Source: Henckelia pumila
Lineage: Eukaryota; Streptophyta; Magnoliopsida; Lamiales; Gesneriaceae
DNA length: 64,000 nt
Direction of reading: 5' to 3'
Assembly (NCBI RefSeq): GCF_033568475.1
Contig: NC_133120.1
Coordinates: forward strand, 169,911,991-169,975,990
The notes beneath the pieces were generated by a model that did not search any database, was not told where the DNA came from, and saw only the letters and a program-made list of their open reading frames with translations. The number at the start of each line of letters is the position of its first letter. Within the stretch, counting starts at the first letter, position 1. A program made the translations under genes and the position numbers. Shown here piece by piece: positions 1 to 11,716 of this stretch.

Positions 1-126
1 TTTTTAGTCGCACTGCCCAAATCTCTTCAGCAATTGAGCCGAAGATATTTTTCTTAATTGGGCCGACATGTGACTTCATTTTTGGGCTAGGCAATACCTA
101 ACACGTTTGAAGTAAAAACTTAAATT
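1..126 (+). promoter_or_regulatory. Displaced upstream region of the tryptophan synthase beta gene
   Basis: This host DNA ends in AAATT (122-126). The same AAATT (20280-20284) follows the far end of the retrotransposon nest, directly before the 5' UTR of the tryptophan synthase gene. Before the insertion, therefore, this stretch lay directly upstream of that gene. It contains two TGGGC-type motifs (in ATTGGGCCGAC near 57 and TTTGGGCTAGG near 83), which resemble the site II elements of plant housekeeping promoters. The position is seen directly; promoter function is inferred. Confidence 0.55.
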
Positions 127-410
127 TGTTGTGAAAAAGTAAAAATTTATGTTAAAAAGTAAAAACTCCAAAACTCATAATATATCAAACTCTACACTTT
201 ATAATATTTTTCTCTCAACTCAATTGTATTTTTCATCACAAATGAAGACCTATTTATAGATCCACATTTGACATTAGTCCAAAAATAAATACATCATCAT
301 CTACATCATCACACACTAATTTTCCACATTTTACAACTCAATATTCAACATTTAACATTCAATATTCAATATTCAACATAATAATAATAATAATAATATA
401 TTTTTCAACA
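127..410 (-). repeat. 3' LTR of Copia-1
   Basis: This 284-bp LTR matches the interrupted copy at 13607-13896 plus 20262-20279. On the minus strand it contains TATAAATAGG (reverse complement near 248-260). It ends in an AAT microsatellite followed by TTTTTCAACA, next to the polypurine tract. Confidence 0.9.
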
Positions 411-575
411 CTCCCCCTTGTGATGATGATCGTGATATGATGACTGTCTTCATTACGTGTTTTATACTGTCTCGTTAAAAACCTTACTAGGAAAAACCCA
501 GTGGGATAAAAACCATAGTAAGAAAAAAAGAGTGCAGCCACGTAAACTCCCCCTCATGTTAACATGAGTGATTCT

Positions 576-2692
576 TCACATATTCCTTAGATTGCGCATC
601 CCAATGTTGTATATATGCTTTCTGAATATCGTCGTGGGAAGTGCCTTTGTGAAAAGATCTGATGAGTTCTCACTTGATTGAATGTAACAGATATCAATAT
701 CTTTATTCTTCTCAAGCTCTTGAGTGTAGGCAAAGAATTTTGGGGGGATATGTTTGGTTCTGTCACTTTTGATGTATCCTTCTTTCATTTGAGCAATACA
801 TGCAGCATTATCTTCATATAGTGTCACAGGCTTCTTGTCAACTGTCAATCCACACGATATTTGAATATGTTTGGTCATTGACTTTAACCATACACATTCA
901 CGACTTGCTTCATGTAATGCAATAATCTCGGCGTGATTTGATGAAGTTGTTACGAGTGTTTGTTTTTGTGAACGCCAAGAAATTGCGGTGCCTCCACGAG
1001 TAAATACATATCCGGTTTGGGAACGTGCATTATGTGGATCAGATAAATATCCAGCATCAGCATAACCAATGATACTTTGATTGGTGTCTTTTGGGTACAA
1101 AAGTCCCAAATCTGTTGTTCCTCGTAGATAACGGAATATATGTTTAATTCCGTTCCAGTGCCTCTTTGTTGGATATGAACTAAATCTTACCAATAAATTT
1201 ATAGCAAAAGATATATCAGGTCTAGTGCAATTTGCAAGATACATAAGGGAACCAATGGCACTTAGATATGGTACTTCTGGACCAAGAATAACTTCATCAT
1301 CTTCACATGGACGGAATTGATCCTTTTCTATGTTTAATGATCTTACAACCATTGGAGTACTTAATGGATTTGATTTATCCATATTAAAACGTTTAAGGAT
1401 CTTTTCTGTATAATTTGCCTGGTGAACAAAAATTTCACATTCTTTTTGTTCGATTTGCAAACCCAGACAATACTTAGTTTTTCCAAGATCCTTCATTTCG
1501 AATTCTTCCTTCAAGTACATCATAACCTCTTGAATTTCTTTAGTCGTTCCAATGATGTTTAAATCATCAACATATACAGCAATAATTACACATCCGGATG
1601 TTGTTTTCTTGATGAAAACACAAGGGCATATTGGATCATTTACATATCCCTTTTTCATCAAGTGCTTACTTAGCCGATTATACCACATTCGGTCGGATTG
1701 CTTTAACCCATATAATGATCTTTGCAATTTTACAGAATAAAATTCTCTGGGTTTTGAACTTTTTGCTTCAGGCATCTTAAATCCTTCATGGATTTTCATG
1801 TATATATCACTATCAAGTGATCCGTATAAGTAAGCTGTAACAACATCCATAAGACACATTTTCAAATTTTCAGACACTGTCAAACTAATTAAATATCGAA
1901 ACGTAATTGCATCCATAACAGGAGAATACGTTTCTTCATAATCAATTCCAGGTCTTTGAGAAAAACCTTGTGCAACAAGTCTAGCTTTATATCTGACTAT
2001 TTCATTTTTCTCATTTCGCTTTCGAATAAAAACCCATTTGTATCCAACAGGTTTTACACCTTCAGGTGTGAGGACTATTGGTCCAAAAACATTACGTTTA
2101 TTCGGCGAATCCAATTCAACCTGGATGGCATCTTTCCATTTTGCCCAATCATGACGAGTTTTACATTCACCAAAGGTTTTTGGTTCATGATCCTCGTTTT
2201 CATTTATGATGTCACATGCCACATTATAAGAAAATATCTCATCAATATCTTCTATATCTTTTCGGTTCCATATTTTTCCAGTATTAATATAATTGATAGA
2301 GATTTCACGATTCTCGTCAGTTTGTGGTTCTGACAGAACATTTTCATCATCAGGTGTTTCTTCTGGAACACCATTTTCTATTTTATGATCATCGTGTTTC
2401 TCTATGCCTTTTCTTTTCCGAGGATTTTTATCCTTGGAACCGACTGACCTTCCACGCTTCAAGAGTTTTATGACATCATGAGTGTTTTCAATTTGTTTCT
2501 TTGGAATTTCAATTCGAGCAAGGGCAGTTTCTCTATGCCTTTTCTTTTCCGAGGATTTTTATCCTTGGAACCGACTGGCCTTCCACGCTTCAAGCATTTT
2601 ATGACATCATGAGTGTCTTCAATTTGTTTTTTTGGAATTTCAATTCAAGCAGGGGCATTTACAGCATGTAAATATGATTTTGTTACCCCTTT
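576..2692 (-). pseudogene. Copia-1 pol, reverse transcriptase and RNase H part
   Basis: An open frame of 628 codons (2462 to 576) covers the Copia reverse transcriptase and RNase H. It has the entry motif WKDAIQVELDS, a YVDDLNIIG active site, the SLYGLKQ motif, and the RNase H motifs GYADAGYLSDP and SNHAEIIALHEA. The upstream part (2463-2692) belongs to the same gene but holds stops and a tandem duplication, and it is cut from the integrase by Gypsy-1. The frame still encodes an apparently complete catalytic core, but with no start or integrase attached it is a fossil. The homologous intact stretch is Copia-2 at 14344-16419. Confidence 0.9.
2400..2661 (-). repeat. 131-bp tandem duplication inside Copia-1 pol
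   Basis: The block at 2400-2530 is repeated at about 2531-2661 with a few substitutions. Both copies encode the basic linker containing GSKDKNPRKRKGIEK. Copia-2 has a single copy, so the duplication arose in this copy after insertion or in its direct parent. Confidence 0.85.
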
Positions 2693-4083
2693 TGTAGTAG
2701 CCCGTACCCGAAATCAGTGATTAAGTGTTAATCAATTCATTAATCCTACTAATTAAGAGTAAACATGATTAAGGGAAATCTTAATGGGTTAACGGAGTCC
2801 GGAATTGGATTCAGAACACTTGGAAATGGTTTGAGGGTCATCGAGTTTGGAGGCTCTGAAGTCAAGGTTCGGACGGTCCGAAGTCAGGGTTCGGACAATC
2901 CAAAGAGTGGTTTGGACGCTCCGAACGTGCTGCCGATAGTCTTCATGGATGACGTCATCCTGCTGACGTAAATAATGACGTAATATCGTGTTCGGACGAC
3001 CCGAAGCCCAGTTCGGACGACCCGAACGTGTTCGGACGCCCCGAAGCCCAGTTCGGACGATCCGAACTCCGTCTATAAATAGGGGGTGCCGAGCTAATTT
3101 TTGAGTGCACCGATCCCTCTCTTCTCTCTCGATTCCTTAGTCTTCTAACTTAGATCTAGGGAATTCTAGGCGTCCCATCGGGAATCCGGAAGTGGCATAG
3201 CGATCCAGGCGTCGTAGCGGAGCTGTGGCCTAGTTTTGAGGCACTCGACAGCAAAGGGCTAACGACGGACGAAGGTATAGCTTTTGCTTCCTAAAAATAT
3301 TTAGGAGTATGCTTTAGCTTAGTTAAGGCTTTTAGAGCGCTATAATGATAGTAGTATCATTTGGCAGTGTAGCGCGGATTATAGGAGTGGACCTAGGGCT
3401 GATAGCACTTGCCTAGTATTTGAGGTACGAAAGTACTGTTCGAGATATCCTGACTGAGTATGCATGTATTATGTGACTGCATGGTTTATATGTCATTGAT
3501 TTATGCTGCATTCATTTGCATACTGAGCTATCTCCTTCGAGATGTCTGTTAGTAGGGTTTTTCCCTATCCTGTTAGTGATTGGACTTCCATCGATTTGGG
3601 TCCGGCATATCCACTTGTATTATGGTATGGGAGCCACATCCTGAAGTGACGGCACAGCGTGCTACATACCAGGGCCCAGTCTGTCTGTGTTATCTGATCC
3701 TTGACCTCGAGTTTATAGGGAGTTCACTTTGCCTGCATGTATACTCATACTCTCGTACTGAGCGTTTTATTCTCATGTCTCGTACTCTGTGTTTCTGGAC
3801 ACCCTATTCCATGGGGTAGGTTTGCGATTGGACGAGGCGGGTGGATCCAAGAGGGGCTAGGCATTTGTTGACCAGCTGGAGCTTCGCCTAGGTTTTATTC
3901 TGTTGTTATTGGATTGATACAGCTATTCGATTTGGTTGTATTATATTTGGGTATTTACAGATTCCTTGCCTTGGGATTGTATATTGTTTATGATTTCCGC
4001 AATTTTATTCTGATATCCGTTTAATTAAGTTAATTGCATGCATAAGTTCTGTTTAGCAGGTGATCCAGGTAAGGGTCAATACA
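2693..4083 (+). repeat. 5' LTR of Gypsy-1
   Basis: The 1391-bp LTR starts TGTAGTAGCCCG and ends TCAATACA. It differs from the 3' copy by scattered, mostly transition substitutions, so this insertion is older than Copia-2 or the Athila element. It carries a palindrome array, an as-1-like element and a TATA box, listed separately. Confidence 0.93.
2845..3081 (+). promoter_or_regulatory. U3 promoter of Gypsy-1 5' LTR: palindrome array, as-1-like element and TATA box
   Basis: About eight copies of an imperfect palindrome of the form TTCGGACGNYCCGAA lie between 2845 and 3067. In their middle sits TGACGTAAATAATGACGTAA (2964-2983): two TGACG half-sites exactly 12 bp apart, the spacing of plant as-1 elements bound by TGA-type bZIP factors. 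It is preceded by TGACGTCA near 2950. A TATA box (TATAAATA) follows at 3074-3081. The motifs are seen directly; factor binding is inferred. Confidence 0.7.
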
Positions 4084-4087
4084 TTTA

Positions 4088-4099
4088 TGGTATCAGAGC
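4088..4099 (+). other. Primer-binding site of Gypsy-1
   Basis: TGGTATCAGAGC begins 4 bp after the 5' LTR and is complementary to the 3' end of plant initiator methionine tRNA, the usual primer for chromoviruses. Confidence 0.92.
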
Positions 4100-4148
4100 A
4101 TGCAAAAGTATTTTTGGGATTTAGTCTCATCATGAGGTATTTTTGTAG

Positions 4149-7100
4149 ATGGCAAACTACGATGATGAGAGTAGCCACGGAAGTGGAGGCGGTCGTTGGG
4201 GCGATGCCGACCGAGAGCGTCGTCGAGAAGGGCATCATCGTCATCATGACGACGAGCGTTTCACTGTGCGTCGATTCTTAGCTATGGGTCCTAAGACCTT
4301 AGTTGGAAGTAAGTCTCCGGAGGATGCAGAAAACTTGTTAGACCGCATGTAGACGACTTTTCATACTTTCCACTGCACCGAGGAGCAGAAGATGGAGACC
4401 TTGGGTTATCTTTTGGATGGACGTGCGCGCAGGTGGTGGAGGTTTACTTCTGCACATTTTGTTGCGGCGAGAGAAGTGGCCACTTGGGCCGAGTTCCGCA
4501 CAGCTTTTCAGAAGCTGTATTTTCCTCCTGCACTCCGACAGTCGAAGGCAGGCGAGCTATTGAGTATGCGACAGGGAGCCATGTTTATTGATGAGTATCA
4601 GCAGAAGTTCTTTGATCTGCTATCCTATTGTCCCGATATTGCCGACAGCTCCGAGATGAAGTATAATCTGTTCCTTTAGGGCCTTAACCCTGAGATCCAT
4701 GACCGTGTGGCGGTTGGCGATGACATGTCCTACGAGGGTTTGGTGAGCCGTTGTCACCAGGCGGAGGACAGCATTCGGCAGAACAGGTCTTTCTCTCAGT
4801 CGAGACCTGCTAGTTCTTTGGGTCCCCGTGCCCAATCTTTCAAGAAGTCTGGATCTACTTCTTCTTCCTCTGGCTCTGCTGGTGTTGTCCGTTTCGGTAA
4901 GAAGGACAAGTGTGATCACTGTGGGAAGAACCATCCATCCGACAAGTGTCGTAGAGCTTCTGGAGCTTGTTTCCGTTGTGGAGAGACTGGTCATATCCAG
5001 AGGGATTGTCGACTATCTGGGGGAGGCGGTTCTAGTTCTGGTTCAGGATCTGGTTCTCAGGCCACCGTTCAGCAGAGGTCGCAGGGACAGCCTGCTGGGA
5101 GTTCTCATTTGAGGCCACGAGCTTCTGGCCAGGTGTTTGCCCTGAGACATGATCAGGCAGTGGAGAAGAATGAGAAAGTCATCGCAGGTACATTTCTGCT
5201 TTATGGTATATCTGCTCTTGTACTTATTGACACTGGTGCATCTCATTCCTTCATTTCTGCACGTTTTGTTAAGAGGCATAAGTTACCATGCATTGCACTA
5301 GATGTAGTGATGTCTATTTCTACTTCGACGGGCCAATCTTCTTTGGCTAAGCATCTAGTGATGGGTTGCCCTTTAGAGTTCGAAGGAAACATTCTGTTAG
5401 CGAATCTCATGGTTCTTGCGATGGACGACTTTGATTGCATTCTGGGAATAGATATGTTGACTACCTATCGAGCTTCAGTGGACTGCTATCAGAGATTAGT
5501 ACGCTTTCATCCGGAAGGGAGTGAAAGCTGGTTTTTCTATGGTGAGGGAGCGCGACCCCCGATGCCTTTGGTATCAGCATTGAGAGCCTGTCGAGCTCTA
5601 GAGTTTGGCGGGGAAGGCTACCTTATCTATGCAGTTGATTTGTCCGCTGAGAGTATTGGGATAGAGAGCATTCCTGTTGTGGATGAATTTCTAGATGTAT
5701 TTCCTGATGAGATTCCGGGGTTTCCTCCTGCTAGGGAAGTCGAGTTTGGCATAGAGTTGATGCCGGGTACTTCGCCTATTTCTCGAGCACCGTATCGTCT
5801 GGCTCCGTCAGAGATGCGTGAGTTGAAGAATCAGCTACAGGATCTTTTGGACAAGGGGTACATTCGTCCTAGTGTATCTCCTTGGGGAGCTCCTATTCTT
5901 TTTGTAAAGAAGAAGGATGGGTCGATTCAGCTGTGCATTGACTATCGGCAGCTGAATCGAGTCACTGTGAAGAACAAGTATCCGTTGCCTCGTATTGATG
6001 ACTTGTTTGATCAGCTGCAGGGCACTTCAGTTTACTCCAAGATCGACTTGAGATCTGGGTATCATCAGTTGAGAGTCCGTGATCAAGACGTAGCCAAGAC
6101 TGCATTCCGTACTCGCTATGGGCATTACGAGTTCCTAGTGATGCCATTTGGTTTGACTAATGCGCCGGCTATATTCATGGATCTGATGAACCGTGTTTTC
6201 AGGGAGTATTTGGACAAGTTTGTCGTGGTCTTCATTGACGACATCTTGGTGTATTCGCGTAATACGGAAGAGCATGTTTCTCACTTGTGATTGGTACTGC
6301 AGACTCTTTGAGATGAGCAGTTATACGCCAAGCTGAGCAAGTGTGAGTTCTGGATGGATCGAGTGGTCTTTATTGGCCATATCATATCCAGGGAGGGGAT
6401 TTATGTTGATCCAAGCAAGATTGAGGCAGTGCTTAATTGATCGCATCCGACGACGGTTGCTGAGATCCGTAGTTTTCTTGGTCTAGCAGGTTATTATCAT
6501 CGCTTCATTCTGAACTTCTCTCAGCTAGCTCGACCTTTGACGCAGCTTACCCGCAAGGGTGTGGATTTTGAGTGGTCCTCCGAGTGTGAGGAGAACTTCT
6601 GTGAGCTTCGACGGCGGTTGACTTCTGCGCCAGTGTTGGCATTACCGTCAGGATCTGGAGGGTATGTGGTATACACTGATGCTTCTTTTCAGGGGTTAGG
6701 TTGTGTCCTAACTCAGAATGGGCATGTGATCGCATACGCTTCTAGACAGCTGAAGCTTCATGAGGACAACTACCCAGTCCATGATCTGGAGTTAGCAGCC
6801 ATTGTGTTCGCTTTGAAGATCTGGCGTCATTATCTGTATGGCGAGAAATTTGAGATCTTCACCGACCATAAGAGTCTCAAGTATTTGTTCACTCAGGCGG
6901 AGTTGAACATGAGGCAGAGACGTTGGATGGACTTGCTTAAGGACTATGATTGCGAGATTAAGTACCATCCGGGAGCTGCTAATCTCACTACTGATGCTTT
7001 GAGTCGCAAGGTGCGACTATCCGCACTTCAGACTTGTTCGATGTCTAGTGCGATCAGTGACTGTTGTACTTCAGGATATACTTTCAAGCATAAGAAAGGT

Positions 7101-8561
7101 ATGAAGAGTATCCAGATGTTTGCGATATTATCTGAGCCAGCTTTGTATTTGCGGATTCGAGATGCTCAGGTGTCTGATTCGAAGACCCAGCGTTTAGCTC
7201 ATCTAGCTAACGAGGGTAGCTCGTCTGGATTTCATTATCAGTCAGATGGCTTTCTGTGTTTGTCTGGTAGGCTTGTGATTCCGCAGGATGAAGAGTTGCG
7301 AGAGGAGATTTTATCTCAGGCACATCGCACTAAGTTGAGTATTTATCTTGGGAGCAACAAGATGTACAAGGATCTACGTACTCGTTTCTGGTGGAAAGGA
7401 ATGAAACGCAGTGTTTATCAGTTTGTTTCGAGATGTTTGGTGTGTCAACAGGTCAAGGCAGAGCACCGACGACCTGGAGGATTGCTTCACAGTCTGCCTA
7501 TTCCTGAATGGAAATGGAAGTTTATCACAATGGACTTTGTGACCCATTTGCCGATATCTACGAGGAACTGTGATGCTATCTGGGTTGTGGTGGACCGACT
7601 CACCAAGTCAAGGCATTTCATTGCCTATAGCCGGGTGTACAATGTGGATCGCATGGCTCGGTTGTACATTCAGGAGATCGTTCGACTTCATGGAGTGCCT
7701 GTGAGCATTGTCAGCGATCGAGACCCCAGGTTTACTTCTAGATTCTGGGGGAGTGTTCAGCGTGCAATGGGTACTACTCTCAGTTTGAGTACTTCCTATC
7801 ATCCGGAGACTGATGGTCAGTCAGAGCGCACTATCCGTACTTTGGAGGATATGCTTAGAGCGTGCGTCATGGATTTTGGTTCAGCCTGACAGGATCACTT
7901 GCCATTGATCGAGTTCGCGTACAACAACAGCTATCATACTAGTATTGCGATGGCACCTTTTGAGGCGTTGTACGGATGACGTTGTCGTACTCCACTCTTC
8001 TGGGAAGAAGTGGGGGAGAAACAGGCTGAGGGACCTGATTTTATCCAGCATGCGATAGACATTGTTGATCAGATCAAGAAACGGATTAAGACTGCACAAG
8101 ATCGTCAGGCCAGCTATGCTAACACTAAGCGTAGGCCTTTGCAGTTCGATGTCGGGGAGAAAGTTTTTCTGAGAGTGTCACCTTTCCGCAAGATTCTCAG
8201 ATTTGGCCTTAAGGTCAAGTTGTCTCCCAGGTTTATCGGTCCGTTTGAGATCTTGGAGAGCATTGGCGATTTGGCTTATCGACTAGCTTTGCCACCTCAT
8301 CTTTCCAGTATTCACGACGTGTTCCACGTATCTCTGTTGCGACGGTATGTGGCGGATGAGTCTCATATTCTGCAACGGTCTGAGGTTTAGGTGAGCAAGG
8401 ATTTGACCTATGTTGAGAAACCTATTCGTATCCTGGATTATAAGGATAAGGTTTTACGGAACAAAGTCATTCCTTTGGTTTTAGTTCAGTGGCAGCGCCG
8501 AGACACTGAGGAAGCTACTTGGGAGCTTGAGGACGGGATGCGTGAAGACCATCCTGAGTAG
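4149..8561 (+). pseudogene. Gypsy-1 gag-pol with eight in-frame stops
   Basis: A single frame runs from ATG 4149 to TAG 8559-8561 with no frameshift. Gag (4149 to about 5100) ends in a CCHC knuckle ([14 protein letters not shown]). The protease has IDTGASHSF (near 5230), the reverse transcriptase has [10 protein letters not shown] (near 6235), and RNase H has [12 protein letters not shown] and [10 protein letters not shown]. The integrase has an HHCC region ([11 protein letters not shown]) and a core with [10 protein letters not shown] and SDRDPRFTS, followed by a chromodomain-like tail. Stops lie at 4350, 4677, 6288, 6309, about 6438, 7887, about 7977 and 8388. Comparison with the conserved family sequence indicates each arose from CAG, CGA or TGG by a C-to-T change on one strand. 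The gene is dead but its frame is otherwise intact. Confidence 0.93.
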
Positions 8562-8655
8562 TTTTGATTTCATTCTTTAAGTTGTATTCAGTTGCAAACT
8601 CTGTAAACATTTGATTTGAATAAAGAATGTTTCTGATTTTTGTTTTACATTCAGT

Positions 8656-8701
8656 ACTTAAGATCTGTTTTCGAGGACGAAACATCTTAAGTGGGGGAGA
8701 A
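8656..8701 (+). other. Stem-loop and polypurine tract before the Gypsy-1 3' LTR
   Basis: ACTTAAGAT at 8656-8664 pairs with ATCTTAAGT at 8684-8692. An inner stem GTTTTCG/CGAAAC closes over an AGGA loop. The polypurine tract GTGGGGGAGAA (8691-8701), which primes plus-strand DNA synthesis, starts at the foot of the hairpin. The inner stem and loop are also found in Gypsy-2 (61872-61889). Confidence 0.7.
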
Positions 8702-10091
8702 TGTAGTAGCCCGTACCCGAAATCAGTGATTAAGTGTTAATCAATTCATTAATCCTATTAATTAAGAGTAAACGTGACTAAGGGAAATCTTAATGGGTTA
8801 ACGGAGTCCGGAATTGGATTCAGAACACTTGGAAATGGTTTGAGGGTCATCGAGTTCGGAGGCTCCGAAGTCAAGGTTCGGACGGTCCGAAGTCAGGGTT
8901 CGGACGATCCGAAGAGTGGTTCGGACGCTCCGAACGTGCTGCCGACAGTCGTCATGGATGACGTCATTGTGCTGACGTAAGCAATGACGTAGTATTGGGT
9001 TCGGACGACCCGAAGTCGAGATCGGACGGTCCGATCGTGTTCGGACGCTCCGAAGTCCAGTTCGGACGATCCGAACTCCGTCTATAAATAGGGGGTGCCG
9101 AGCTCATTTTTGAGTGCACCGATCCCTCTCTTCTCTCTCGATTCCTTAGTATTCTAACTCAGATCTAGGGAATTCTAGGCGTCCCATCGGGAATTCGGAA
9201 GTGGCATAGCGATCCAGGCGTCGTAGCGGAGCTGTGGCCTAGTTTTGAGGCACTTGATAGCAAAGGGCTAACGACGGACGAAGGTATAGCTTTTGCTTCC
9301 TAAAAATATTTAGGAGTATGCTTTAGCTTAGTTAAGGCTTTTAGAGCGCTATAATGATAGTAGTATCATTTGGTAGTGTAGCGCGGATTATAGGCGTGGA
9401 CCTAGGGCTGATAGCACTTGCCTAGTATTTGAGGTACGAAAGTACTGTTCGAGATATCCTGACTGAGTATGCATGTATTATGTGACTGCATGGTTTATAT
9501 GTCATTGATTTATGCTGCATTCATTTGCATACTGAGCTATCTCCTTCGAGATGTCTGTTAGTAGGGTTTTCCCTATCCTGTTAGTGGTTGGACTTCCATC
9601 GATTTGGGTCCGGCATATCCACTTGTATTATGGTATGGGAGCCACCTCCTGAAGCGACGGCATAGCGTTCTACATACCAGGGCCCGGTCTGTCTTTGTTA
9701 TGTGATCCTTGACCTCGAGTTTATAGGGAGTTCACTTTGCATGCATGTATACTCATACTCTCGTACTGAGCGTTTTATGCTCACGTCTCGTACTCTGTGT
9801 TTCTGGACACCCTATTCCATGGGGCAGGTTTGCGATTGGACGAGGCGGGTGGATCCAAGAGGGGCTAGGCAGTTGTTGACCAGCTGGACCTTCGCCTAGG
9901 TTTTATTCTGTTGTTATTGGATTGATACAGCTATTCGATTTGGTTATATTATATTTGGGTATTTACAGATTCCTTGCCTTGGGATTGTATATTGTTTATG
10001 ATTTCCGCAGTTTTATTCTGATATCCATTTAATTAAGTTAATTGCATGCCTAAGTTCTGTTTAGTAGGTGATCCAGGTAAGGGTCACTACA
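8702..10091 (+). repeat. 3' LTR of Gypsy-1
   Basis: The 1390-bp LTR starts TGTAGTAGCCCG and ends TCACTACA, followed by the CCTTT target duplication. The palindrome array, the as-1-like element (TGACGTAAGCAATGACGTAG, 8973-8992, same 12-bp spacing) and the TATA box (9083-9090) are conserved. Confidence 0.93.
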
Positions 10092-11656
10092 CCTTTTGTG
10101 TCTGCAAATGCATCTGGCATTTGATTTGCAATTCTTTGAAAGTGCACAATTTGCTGTACATCTTTCTCACATTATTTGGGTCTTGGATCCAAATGTAAAA
10201 ATTATGGTACATACCATGTGATTTCTTTTTCGATCTGTTTCTTTTCTCCCCCTAACATTGGGAAGATTTTTTCATTAAAATGACAATCAGCAAAACGTGT
10301 TGTAAACACATCGTCTGTCTAAGGCTCAAGATATCGAATGATTGATGGGCTATCATAACCGATATAAATACCGATTTTTCTTTGAGGACCCATTTTTTAT
10401 CGTTGAGGTGGTGCAATAGGCACATACACCATACATCCAAAAATTCTCAGATGAGAAATATTTGGTTCTTTACCAAATGCAAGCTGCAATGGGGAGAATT
10501 TATGATATGCACTTGGTCTGATGCGAATTGATGCCGCAGCATGTAAAATTGCATGTCCCCATATAGAAATATGGAGTTTTGTTCTCATAATCATTGGTCT
10601 AGCAATCAGTTGTAGACGTTTAATCAATGATTCAGCTAATCCATTCTGTGTATGAACATGAGCAACAGGATGTTCAACAGTAATTCTCATTGACATACAA
10701 TAGTCATTGAAAGTTTGGGAAGTAAATTCTCCAGCATTATCAAGTCTTATTTTCTTGATTGTATAATCGGGAAATTGATTCCGCAATTTTATTATTTGAA
10801 CCATTAGTTTTGCAAATGCCACATTCCGAGTTGACAATAAGAATACATGTGACCATCTGCTGGAGGCATCGATTAATACCATAAAATATCGAAATGGTCA
10901 ACATGGTGGATGAATTGGCCCACAAATATCACCCTGAATACGTTCAAGAAATATGGGTGATTCTGTTTGGATTTTAGCTGGTGATGGTCTTATAATAAGT
11001 TTTCCAAGAGAACATGATTTACATTGAAACTTATTATTCTGAAAGATCTTCTGTTCTTTCAATGGATTATCATGCGTATTTTCAATAATTCTTCACATCA
11101 TTATTGAACCAGGATGTCCCAATCGATCATGCCAATTGATTAATATTGAAGAACTATTAACCACCATATTTGATTCGATTGGCCTTATATGTATATAATG
11201 CAATCCAGTAGGGATCATTGATAATTTTTCAACCACATATTTCTTTCCTGATTTATATGTGGTAAGACACATATATTTCTGATTTCCATCAGTTATCGTC
11301 TCAGTATCATATCCATGAGAATATATGTCATTAAAACTCAACAAATTTCTTTTCGATTGTGGTGAATATAAAGCATCATTTATCAGAAATTTTGTACCAT
11401 TTGGTAACAAAAATTGTGATTTACCACAACCTTCAATCAAGTCTACAGGACCTGATATTGTATTCACCATTGTTTTTGTTGGTTTTATTTCCAAGAAATA
11501 TCTTTCATCTCGCAGAATAGTGTGCGTTGTACCACTATCCGGTATGCAAATTTCCATGATATTATTTCCATGTTTGCTCATAGCATTTTCCATATCAAAC
11601 TTCACAAAAATGCAATAAAGAAAAATTAAGTTCAATACAAATGCAAAATATAACAT
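10092..11656 (-). pseudogene. Copia-1 pol, protease and integrase part
   Basis: Minus-strand reading gives the protease motif IPDSGTTHTIL, a pre-integrase region (WHDRLGHPGSIMM), the zinc-binding CKSCSLGKL and the integrase core with RLDNAGEFTSQ and HTQNGLAESLIKR. The likely start is MENAM, as in Copia-2. Stops interrupt it near 11093 (CGA to TGA compared with Copia-2) and near 10885, and further stops follow after 10396. Gypsy-1 then separates it from the reverse transcriptase. Copia-1 keeps five G residues where Copia-2 has lost one, so the frame here is the ancestral one at that point. Confidence 0.88.
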
Positions 11657-11716
11657 ATTTTATAATACAAAAATGCATGAAAAATACAAATTTGTTACAA
11701 TCTAGTTCCACCAATT

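Larger units (their letters stand above)
2693..10091 (+). mobile_element. Gypsy-1, Tekay-like Ty3/gypsy chromovirus
   Basis: The 7.4-kb element lies on the plus strand with 1.39-kb LTRs (2693-4083 and 8702-10091). A CCTTT target duplication (2688-2692, 10092-10096) shows insertion into Copia-1 pol. A primer-binding site exactly matching the initiator methionine tRNA end, TGGTATCAGAGC, lies at 4088-4099 and the polypurine tract GTGGGGGAGAA at 8691-8701. The coding order gag, protease, reverse transcriptase, RNase H, integrase, chromodomain-like tail identifies a chromovirus. The tail (PIRILDYKDK ... VQWQRRDTEEATWE) fits the Tekay/Del clade. Eight in-frame stops inactivate it. Confidence 0.93.

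Noticed and set aside
1552..2333. Plus-strand ORFs opposite Copia reverse transcriptase regions
   Set aside because: They are antisense shadows of conserved pol sequence and recur in Copia-2 for that reason.
4088..4099. tRNA gene suggested by the tRNA-complementary motif
   Set aside because: Only the primer-binding 12-mer is present; there is no cloverleaf sequence around it.
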